A stretch of DNA of 14,160 nucleotides. Origin: Willaertia magna (taxonomy: Eukaryota; Heterolobosea; Eutetramitea; Acrasida; Naegleriidae). Positions 8,326 through 14,160 of this stretch are shown one piece after another. A program made the position numbers and the translations under genes. Location: assembly GCA_902984215.1 (NCBI GenBank), contig CADWAF010005592.1, positions 1-14,160 of the forward strand, read 5' to 3'. Positions within the stretch are counted from its first letter, which is position 1. Every line of letters starts with the position of its first letter. The notes beneath the pieces are model-generated. The model was not told the DNA's origin. It was given only the letters and a program-made list of their open reading frames with translations, and did not search any database.

Positions 8326-10428
8326 TTATTCCTTCTTTTTCATTTCAGATAACATTTCTTTAATTGCCTCATGAGATTTATCTACCTTTTTCACTTCACC
8401 TTTTGATACATCAATTTCCATAAATTGTAATGAACTAGTTGGATCATTTCTTAATCTTTCACATTCAAATGCATGTCCCTTAAAGAGATCTAATTGTTGA
8501 TGTTCAGGACAACAATAAAATTTACATTTACATCTTTCACATGGTCTTAAATTCGTTTTTGATTTACAAACTGCACATTCTTTATCTTTACGAATTGTTT
8601 CTTGTAAATTAATTAATTGATCCAAAGAATGTAAAGAATTCTTAACTTCTTGTCTATCATCCATAAATACATCTGGATCCAACAATAATTGTTCTTTTGA
8701 GGCCTTTTCCCCTTCATCTAACAATTCTTTACCCATTTGATAAAACACTCTAACAACAGATCTATCTACCGCTCCAGAAGTTCCTTTTAAAACACTGTCA
8801 CTAGAATTATACTTTTCAAACTCATCTTTATCTTTTAAACGTTGCTTCTCAATGCGTTTCTTAAACATTTCTACAGCTCTTTCTTTATCAGCAAAGAACA
8901 TGAAAATTAAACATTTTGCAGCTCTATAAATCATTGCAGGTCTATGAGAATAATCAATTGGAGCAACATTTGCACCAAATAGGAAATGATCAAAAGCATA
9001 TTCATAGAAACCTAAATACAATAAACAATTAGCTAAATAAAATCTTGTAGTATAACATGATGGATCTAGTTTTGCACCTTCAGTTATTATTTCTAAACGT
9101 TTTTTAAGTTCTTCTGAAGTTAATGAACTATCTTCTTCTTTAGAAATATAATCTTCTAAATAATTAAACATTGATTTAATATAATCTACTCTCATTGAAC
9201 ATAACATCCCTATTGATTGATGTGGATATTTCCTAATATTCCACATTTTAACAACAACTTGTGGTAAACCAAATTTTGAATGTAAATGTGCAATAATCTT
9301 TTGCTTTCCTCTTTCTACACTTAATTCAGGTTGAATAATAAAATTCTCTTCATCTAACATTGTGATTAATGCATCACTTACAGTTTGTCCTTTCGCTAAA
9401 ATAATCTTCATAATATCAATTGCTTTTGAAATTAAAGTAATAGATTCTTTCTTTTTATTCACCACATCATTAGATCTTCCAGTTTTATATAAAATTGTAG
9501 ATCCATATTGTTTTAATAAATTTACTCTAATTTTCATTGATTGTACAATTAATAACCACATTTTCATTGATAATTCATAATTATTTAATTCATTATTTGC
9601 TTTTTGTAAACGTTGTTTATTTTTCTCTCTACTTAATAAATATTCAATAACATCTAACATCTCTTTAACAGTACATACAATATAATTTTCATCATTATCT
9701 ATATGATTAAAAAATAAACTTTCCTCTTGAAACCAAATAAATCCATAAGCTAACATTCTTAAAACCAAATCCGTAAAAGTTTGCTTTAAAGAATCTGTTG
9801 GTAAAGAAAAGAATGGCGTTTGTAAAAGATTAAAAAAGTTATAAGCTAACATAATACCGGTTCTAGCGCACTGTAAATTTTGTTCAAAAGTAAATGGCGT
9901 TCTTCTATTATTAACAATTAGCTTAGGCTCGTCATCAGGATTGAATTTTAGATTGATACAAGTACCTAAAAGATCCGTACCAGTTGGAGGATTAATAGTG
10001 TTAGTGTTTGATGAAGAAGAAGAAGAAGAAGAGGTAGTTGTTTTTGGATTAGATTGTTGTTTTTGTTGTTTTTGTTTTTTAGGTTGACTTATTGGTTTTT
10101 TGTTTGAGTCATTGTTTCTTGTTTTATTTTCTTCTTCTTTAGTGAAAATATTAGATAAAAGTTGATCCATGTCAATATCTTGAGGATTATTATTGTTAGA
10201 AGAGGATGATGTTAAAGTAGTAGCTATAGGGGCTGTGTTATTATTATTAGATGTTGTTGTTAAATTATTGGTAGTTGTTGCCGATGTTAAATTGTTGTTA
10301 TTAGATGATGTATTAGGAACAACAACATTTTGATTATTCGAATTGTTATTTAAGCCTTGTTGTTGTTGCAACATCATCATTAAAGCCATAAATTGTTGCA
10401 GGGCGTTATTTGGCTGCTGTCCGCTCAT
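8326..10428 (-). CDS. MYND zinc-finger protein with low-complexity N-terminus
   Basis: The 700-residue protein ends in a MYND zinc finger at 618-656, a protein-interaction module common in transcription and chromatin proteins. Ligands in order are C618, C621, C630, C633, C639, H643, H652 and C656. The sixth ligand is His in the YCCPEHQ motif where Cys is usual, a variant also known in this family. No SET domain is present, so this is not a SMYD-type methyltransferase. Residues 1-150 are low complexity, with Gln, Asn, Thr and Ser runs and a Lys/Gln-rich patch near 110-125. Residues 160-600 look like a helical domain of unknown family, with TPR-like helices at about 445-510 (RFYLANCLLYLGFYEYAFDH). 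The C-terminus is charged. The start at 10428 is the first ATG and is preceded by an A run. Its partner and pathway are unknown. Confidence 0.8.
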   Translation of the reverse strand: MSGQQPNNALQQFMALMMMLQQQQGLNNNSNNQNVVVPNTSSNNNNLTSATTTNNLTTTSNNNNTAPIATTLTSSSSNNNNPQDIDMDQLLSNIFTKEEENKTRNNDSNKKPISQPKKQKQQKQQSNPKTTTSSSSSSSSNTNTINPPTGTDLLGTCINLKFNPDDEPKLIVNNRRTPFTFEQNLQCARTGIMLAYNFFNLLQTPFFSLPTDSLKQTFTDLVLRMLAYGFIWFQEESLFFNHIDNDENYIVCTVKEMLDVIEYLLSREKNKQRLQKANNELNNYELSMKMWLLIVQSMKIRVNLLKQYGSTILYKTGRSNDVVNKKKESITLISKAIDIMKIILAKGQTVSDALITMLDEENFIIQPELSVERGKQKIIAHLHSKFGLPQVVVKMWNIRKYPHQSIGMLCSMRVDYIKSMFNYLEDYISKEEDSSLTSEELKKRLEIITEGAKLDPSCYTTRFYLANCLLYLGFYEYAFDHFLFGANVAPIDYSHRPAMIYRAAKCLIFMFFADKERAVEMFKKRIEKQRLKDKDEFEKYNSSDSVLKGTSGAVDRSVVRVFYQMGKELLDEGEKASKEQLLLDPDVFMDDRQEVKNSLHSLDQLINLQETIRKDKECAVCKSKTNLRPCERCKCKFYCCPEHQQLDLFKGHAFECERLRNDPTSSLQFMEIDVSKGEVKKVDKSHEAIKEMLSEMKKKE

Positions 10429-10686
10429 TTTTTCTGTTGTAAAATCGAGTTTTCTTTTTGATGATTGGATTTGTTTGCAAGAACATTTAGAAATAATTTG
10501 TAAAAAACGTCCATCGAGTTTTATAACGCGCGTTAAAACTTCAGGTTACTTAACAATTTGATTTAATTAGTTGTTTTCCTTAAAGACGCTTACTTTTTGA
10601 TCTACTATTCACTTTACCTTTCTACTCTTAAGACACCGCAGTGTTATCCTTATTAAAGGGTCGCAGCTTTGATTGCTATAAAGCCA

Positions 10687-10711
10687 ATATGTGGGGTACG
10701 TTTACACATAT
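10687..10711. repeat. Inverted repeat in the divergent promoter
   Basis: ATATGTG (10687-10693) pairs with CACATAT (10705-10711) around the 11-base spacer GGGTACGTTTA. The wider context GCTATA...TATAGC adds partial pairing. It could be a dimeric factor site. It is too small and isolated to call an RNA. Confidence 0.35.
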
Positions 10712-11028
10712 AGCCTTAATTTTTAACATTAGTTATTTAGTATTTTGTTGCTGGCAGATTAGCTCTAGAATATAAACAAACGTTATGTCCAAAATTGGAT
10801 ACTCTTGGTTTTTATTAGAAATATTGCTGTTATGTGTTTGAAAAGAAAGACGACTAACTAAATTCTACCAATTTACTAAAACAACCTTAGTTCGTGTTTG
10901 TCCTTAAATGAATTGTTTACATTAAGAAGTAAAATTATACTAAAAAAGGAACAGGAATCAATTTTAAAGAAAAATTCATATATATATAAACAACATATTG
11001 TCGACTATAATTAGATGATTAAAATCAC

Positions 11029-11035
11029 TATAAAA
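11029..11035 (+). promoter_or_regulatory. Candidate TATA box of the secreted-protein gene
   Basis: TATAAAA lies 63 bases before the ATG at 11098, which would leave a short A-rich leader of about 30 nt. A second candidate, TATATAAA at 10983-10990, lies about 108 bases upstream. Either could serve, and transcript ends would decide. Confidence 0.4.
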
Positions 11036-11097
11036 TCCATGACAAATATACCAAAGCATTAACTCAACAAAAATCAAAAAAACAATAATAAATCATA

Positions 11098-11553
11098 ATG
11101 AAAAGAACAATCTTAACTTTAGCATTCGTTGCAATTATAGGTGTTGTCTTTGCGTTAGCAGGTGGTGAAGAAGCAGCCTTTGGTGGTTTCCCAGGAGCAA
11201 ATGGTTACAATGTTAATGGATTAAACTATTATAGTGGTCAAGGCACAAACTTTGGAACAAACGCAGCCAACTATAATAATTACAATCAAAACACTCAAGC
11301 TTACAATAATCAAGTTAGTGCAACTTCTTACACTCCTTACTCAAACTTTGGAGCAGCTTATCAAGGACCTTATGCAAATAACTATGCAGCAAGTCAATAC
11401 TATAATCCTGTAATTTATGGTGGTTTCCCGTATGGTGGTTATGGTGCTCCTTTCATTGGTGGTGGATTTGGTTATGGAGCTGGCTTTGGTGCAGCACCAT
11501 TCTTAGGAGGTGCAGGTTTTGGTTATGGAGCAGGTGTCGGTCCATTCTTTTAA
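11098..11553 (+). CDS. Short secreted Gly/Tyr/Asn-rich protein
   Basis: The 151-residue protein starts with a clear signal peptide: MKR, a hydrophobic core to about residue 18, and a likely cut after ALA at residue 21. The mature part has no cysteine and no known domain. Residues 22-100 are rich in Asn, Tyr, Ala and Gln (NYNNYNQNTQ). Residues 101-151 are Gly/Phe/Tyr-rich, with the hexamer FGYGAG at 124-129 and 141-146, ending in GPFF. The protein should be secreted. Its composition suggests a structural, self-associating or glue/cyst-wall protein, but that is inference from composition only. Many codons end in C, A or T in a pattern less AT-driven than the neighbours, which may indicate high expression. 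A compact leader with TATA-like sites fits this. Family assignment by search is likely to fail because of the low complexity. Confidence 0.8.
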   Translation: MKRTILTLAFVAIIGVVFALAGGEEAAFGGFPGANGYNVNGLNYYSGQGTNFGTNAANYNNYNQNTQAYNNQVSATSYTPYSNFGAAYQGPYANNYAASQYYNPVIYGGFPYGGYGAPFIGGGFGYGAGFGAAPFLGGAGFGYGAGVGPFF

Positions 11554-12050
11554 ATTATTATTATTTAAATAGTTTTTATGCAAATTATGTTCTTAATTTT
11601 TGCAAATTATCCCTTTTTGTGTGAGTTTCATAAAATATTAAAATAAAAATATTTTTCAAAACAGTTTATATCTTTTTTTTTAATTTTGTAAAGTGTTGTT
11701 GCCTTAATATCAACTAATTTCACCCTTTTTTACAATGTAATATAATTGGCTGTTTAATTATATAAGGGTTACAATAAGTAATTAAAACAAAAATATTTTA
11801 AAATGTTACAATAACAAATCGACTGTATTTTCAAACAACTAGTGCGTGTGAAAATAAGAAAAACGACCGTGGCTATTCAAAGTTGCAGTCAACTCTTGAT
11901 TTTTTTTAAATCCCCGAAAATTTCACATTTGCTTGTGTGAAAAATCCAGCTAGCCTCATCACCTCAAAAAATTTTCAAGGCTAACGCGATTTCCATTTTA
12001 ACACTCAAAAAAAATATACCAATAACAAACAACTATAAAAACAACCCACA
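11554..12050 (+). promoter_or_regulatory. Intergenic region upstream of asparagine synthetase
   Basis: This 497-bp stretch holds the 3' end of the secreted-protein gene (AATAAA at 11642-11647, a plausible poly(A) signal) and the promoter of the asparagine synthetase gene. GTGTGAAAA occurs twice (11846-11854 and 11935-11943), and its reverse core TTTCACA lies at 11921-11927, forming an inverted pair around the spacer TTTGCTTG. Just upstream, AGTTG-CAGT-CAACT at 11881-11894 is a small perfect hairpin. The leader before the ATG is A-rich. No open frame of note is present. Confidence 0.45.
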
Positions 12051-13094
12051 ATGGCTACTCTACACCCAGTTACTGGCATGGAAGGACCTGTATTAGTTCC
12101 AGAACAATATCATCCATTTCTTTCTTTAAGAGAAACAGAAGTTGCTATTAAAAAGTTAAAGGATACTTTTGAAAAGCTTTTGGCAGAAGAATTAAACTTA
12201 ACTAGAGTTTCTGCTCCACTCTTTGTTCATAAAACAACAGGTTTAAATGATAACTTGAACGGTGTTGAAGGACCAGTTTCTTTCACTTCTAAAGCAGTTC
12301 ATCCTGAATCCGAAATTGAAATTGTTCATTCCTTAGCTAAATGGAAGAGAATGGCTTTGCATAGATATGGCTTTAAAGTAGGCGAAGGTTTATATACTGA
12401 TATGAATGCTATTAGAAAGGATGAAGATTTATCTAACATTCACTCTATCTATGTCGACCAATGGGATTGGGAAAGAGTTATTGAGCGTACTGATCGTCAT
12501 AAAGAATTCTTGAAGGGAATTGTACAAAAGATTTATTCAGTTTTTAAGAAGACTGAAGAATTTGTATGTAAAGAATATTCTCAAATTCAAAAGTTATTAC
12601 CGGAATCAATTACTTTTATTACTACTCAAGAATTAGAAGATAAATATCCAGAATTATCTCCAAAAGATAGAGAACATGCTATCTGTAAGGAACATGGTGC
12701 AGTTTTCATTATGGAAATTGGTCATGCATTAAAGTCTGGTGAAAAACATGATGGTAGAGCACCTGATTATGATGATTGGAGATTGAATGGTGATATTCTC
12801 TTTTGGTATCCAATTTTAAATAGATCTGTTGAATTATCTTCTATGGGTATTAGAGTTGATAAAGCAGCATTAGAAGAACAATTAAAAATTGCAGGATGTG
12901 AAGATAGAAAGGATTTAGAGTTCCATAAAGGTTTATTAGATGAAACTTTACCTTTCACTATTGGTGGTGGTATTGGTCAATCAAGAATTTGTATGTATTT
13001 CTTAAGAAAGGCTCATATTGGTGAAGTTCAAGCATCTTTATGGGATTCCGAAACTATTAGAATTTGCAAGGATTTAGGTATTGAATTATTATAA
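12051..13094 (+). CDS. asnA: Aspartate-ammonia ligase (asparagine synthetase A)
   Basis: The 347-residue enzyme is AsnA (EC 6.3.1.1), which makes asparagine from aspartate, ammonia and ATP through an aspartyl-AMP intermediate, using a class II aminoacyl-tRNA-synthetase-like fold. Hallmarks in order are GLNDNLNG (Asp67, matching the substrate-binding Asp46 of E. coli), [11 protein letters not shown] at 90-100, [16 protein letters not shown] at 111-126, [10 protein letters not shown] at 134-143, RAPDYDDW at 236-243, LNGDILFW at 245-252, [10 protein letters not shown] at 261-270 and GGGIGQSR at 305-312. All the active-site blocks I recognise are intact, so it should be active. It lacks the roughly ten-residue insert that E. 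coli AsnA has after DYDDW and has about 20 extra N-terminal residues without a clear targeting character, so it is probably cytosolic. AsnA is mainly bacterial and archaeal and is patchy in protists. No intron is seen. Confidence 0.96.
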   Translation: MATLHPVTGMEGPVLVPEQYHPFLSLRETEVAIKKLKDTFEKLLAEELNLTRVSAPLFVHKTTGLNDNLNGVEGPVSFTSKAVHPESEIEIVHSLAKWKRMALHRYGFKVGEGLYTDMNAIRKDEDLSNIHSIYVDQWDWERVIERTDRHKEFLKGIVQKIYSVFKKTEEFVCKEYSQIQKLLPESITFITTQELEDKYPELSPKDREHAICKEHGAVFIMEIGHALKSGEKHDGRAPDYDDWRLNGDILFWYPILNRSVELSSMGIRVDKAALEEQLKIAGCEDRKDLEFHKGLLDETLPFTIGGGIGQSRICMYFLRKAHIGEVQASLWDSETIRICKDLGIELL

Positions 13095-13168
13095 ATTATT
13101 TACCACTAAGGTTTTTGTCTAGGAGTTGATAGGTCTATCGCAGAGTACATACTTTTGGTGTGCCAATG

Positions 13169-13174
13169 AATAAA
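13169..13174 (+). other. Candidate poly(A) signal after asparagine synthetase
   Basis: AATAAA lies 75 bases past the stop codon in the 243-bp gap before the Tim gene. The remainder of that gap shows only a weak GATAG-GT-CTATC inverted repeat (13128-13139). Confidence 0.4.
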
Positions 13175-13337
13175 CCTTATTTTTGTTCTACTTTGTTGTT
13201 ATTTAATTAGTTCAGTAAGTACTTTGTGCGATTAGATTGAATTTGATAGCAGACCATCACAATCTTTCATTTTGATAGACTTGGCAGAATAAAGAATTCA
13301 TTAGATAGAAAAATAATCGGAAAAGAAGAAGAAAAAA

Positions 13338-13637
13338 ATGAGTTTCCAACCACAACAATTCCAACAAATGCAACAGATGCAACAAATGCAACAAGTACAA
13401 AGACAACAACAAATGCAAATGATGCAAGAATTACAAATAAAAGAAGCTATGGAATTATTTAATGAAATGGTTAAAACTTGTTTTGATAAATGTATTGAAG
13501 AACCAAAAGGAGAAAAATTAAATGAAACAGAAAAGGCTTGTTTAGATAAATGTGCAATAAAATATATGAAACATAATATGAGAGTAACTGAACGTTTCCA
13601 ATTAGGAATGCAAAAAGAACAATCTAGACAATTTTAA
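13338..13637 (+). CDS. Small Tim intermembrane-space chaperone (Tim9/Tim13-like)
   Basis: The 99-residue protein carries the twin CX3C signature of small Tim proteins: C48-FDK-C52 and C68-LDK-C72, separated by 15 residues. The flanking helices (EAMELFNEMVKTC and KYMKHNMRVTERF) match the family hairpin. Small Tims form hexamers in the mitochondrial intermembrane space that escort carriers and beta-barrel precursors. Import and folding normally depend on the Mia40/Erv1 disulfide relay. The helix before the first motif recalls Tim13 and the RVTERF segment recalls Tim9, so the exact paralogue is unclear. The first 32 residues are an unusual Gln/Met-rich repeat (QQM units), longer than in typical family members. 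A later start, such as Met26, would give a more usual length, but the ATG at 13338 has a good A-rich context. It converges with a second mitochondrial-type gene. Confidence 0.88.
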   Translation: MSFQPQQFQQMQQMQQMQQVQRQQQMQMMQELQIKEAMELFNEMVKTCFDKCIEEPKGEKLNETEKACLDKCAIKYMKHNMRVTERFQLGMQKEQSRQF

Positions 13638-13745
13638 ATAAAAAAAAATTTGTACAAAAATTATAATTTATTTTCTAGCCTTATTTTCAGCCTTGAAGTA
13701 GGAAAACCATTTAACTAGGCTTAGCCTTGAAAAAATTACAAACAA
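13638..13745. other. Convergent 3' intergenic region
   Basis: The 108 bases between the two convergent stop codons must hold both 3' ends. AGCCTT occurs three times (13677, 13689 and 13723), twice extended to AGCCTTGAA. An AATAAA overlaps the Tim stop codon. Confidence 0.4.
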
Positions 13746-14160
13746 TTAAACTTCAATGTTAATAGATTCCTCAGGTGGTTTATAACCTGGTTGTGGAGGT
13801 AAATCTTTAAATGGATGAACACCTAATTGTAATGGTATTATATTCCAATCAATTTTTTCAGCTTCAACTCGTAATTCTTTTGGAAGTGCTTCTAATGCAG
13901 CCTTCTTTAATTTTAATCTTCTTCTTGTTTCATTATTTGCTTGTTCTGTATATCTTTTCTTTAATTTTGACCAATTATTTGCTACCCATTCATCTTTTTT
14001 AAATTGTAAAGATGTTTTTGGAATACGTGGTTTATCTGTTGGTCTAACATAATCTTTAATTGCTTCTATCATATAATTTGTTTCAGAAGGATTTGGATTT
14101 TTAGGTAATGCATAATTTCTTTTTTGTACGGAATTGTTAACACTAGCGGAAAGAAGAAGG
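13746..14160 (-). CDS. Probable mitochondrial protein, 5' end outside window
   Basis: The frame is open from its TAA at 13746 to the right edge with no stop, so the gene runs on beyond 14160. A methionine at 14072 is probably internal: upstream of it the same frame encodes ...LLLSASVNNSVQKRNYALP..., rich in Leu, Ser and Arg/Lys without acidic residues, typical of a mitochondrial presequence with cleavage near RNY. The visible mature part (about 120 residues) has PRIPKTSLQF, a basic helix (KLKKRYTEQANNETRRRLKL) and a Pro-rich end (FKDLPPQPGYKPP). There is no membrane segment. I do not recognise the family. Size and basic character would suit a mitoribosomal or respiratory-complex accessory subunit, but that is a guess. 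It converges with the small Tim gene, 108 bp away. Confidence 0.7.
   Translation of the reverse strand, partial: LLLSASVNNSVQKRNYALPKNPNPSETNYMIEAIKDYVRPTDKPRIPKTSLQFKKDEWVANNWSKLKKRYTEQANNETRRRLKLKKAALEALPKELRVEAEKIDWNIIPLQLGVHPFKDLPPQPGYKPPEESINIEV

Larger units (their letters stand above)
10429..11097. promoter_or_regulatory. Divergent intergenic region between MYND and secreted-protein genes
   Basis: The two flanking genes are transcribed away from each other, so this 669-bp stretch should hold both promoters. No open frame worth calling is present. The middle part (about 10610-10760) is visibly richer in G and C than its flanks and contains two small inverted repeats: ACAC-CGCA-GTGT near 10633-10644 and the larger one at 10687-10711. 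The right part becomes A-rich towards the secreted-protein gene, with two TATA-like sequences. Confidence 0.5.

Noticed and set aside
8326..10428. SMYD-type lysine methyltransferase
   Set aside because: The MYND finger is present, but no SET-domain motifs are visible on either side of it.
8163..11700. 15-base direct repeat TTGTAAAGTGTTGTT at 8163-8177 and 11686-11700
   Set aside because: About one such match is expected by chance at this composition, and there is no matching gene context.
11972..13733. 13-base inverted repeat TTTTCAAGGCTAA (11972-11984) and its complement (13721-13733) flanking asnA and the Tim gene
   Set aside because: A pair of matching 13-mers is expected by chance in a 14-kb AT-rich window.

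Overview
This window comes from the nuclear genome of an A+T-rich, apparently intron-poor unicellular eukaryote. The evidence is a eukaryotic tRNA-Pro gene with internal A and B boxes, eIF5A, a small Tim import chaperone, a protein with a mitochondrial-type leader, BTB/Kelch and MYND proteins, and Asn/Gln/Ser homopolymer tracts. All seven protein genes read through without an obvious intron, and the six stops plus the visible end of the edge gene are all TAA. A heterolobosean or amoebozoan type protist fits best. An AT-rich early-diverging fungus is not excluded. The species cannot be named from the sequence.

The window has two compositional halves. Positions 1 to about 4130 form an extremely A+T-rich island (roughly 10-15% G+C by eye) with no intact gene. 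It holds a cluster of four palindromes near the left end (61-223), an 18-bp palindrome at 1845-1862, and a decayed protein-coding element at about 2315-3652. That element can still be read in three successive frames and resembles a transposase-like family that is multicopy in some fungi and cnidarians. From the tRNA-Pro gene (4152-4223, minus strand) rightwards the DNA has ordinary composition (about 30% G+C) and is gene-dense.

The gene-dense half reads as follows. Minus strand: tRNA-Pro(UGG), a divergent eIF5A (4271-4708), a 1094-residue RWD-Kelch-BTB-BTB protein resembling LZTR1 with an added RWD domain (4796-8080), and a 700-residue MYND zinc-finger protein with a low-complexity N-terminus (8326-10428). 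A 669-bp divergent intergenic region separates these from plus-strand genes: a short secreted Gly/Tyr/Asn-rich protein (11098-11553), an AsnA-type ammonia-dependent asparagine synthetase (12051-13094), and a small Tim chaperone (13338-13637). A convergent minus-strand gene (13746 to beyond 14160) encodes a probable mitochondrial protein whose 5' end lies outside the window.

The genes do not form one pathway. Translation is represented by eIF5A and tRNA-Pro, which are functionally related because eIF5A helps ribosomes through proline-rich stretches, although their adjacency may be accidental. Two adjacent genes are mitochondrial. The points most worth a second look are the RWD fusion, the AT island with its decayed element beside a tRNA gene, the palindrome cluster, the bacterial-type AsnA, and the unusual eIF5A.
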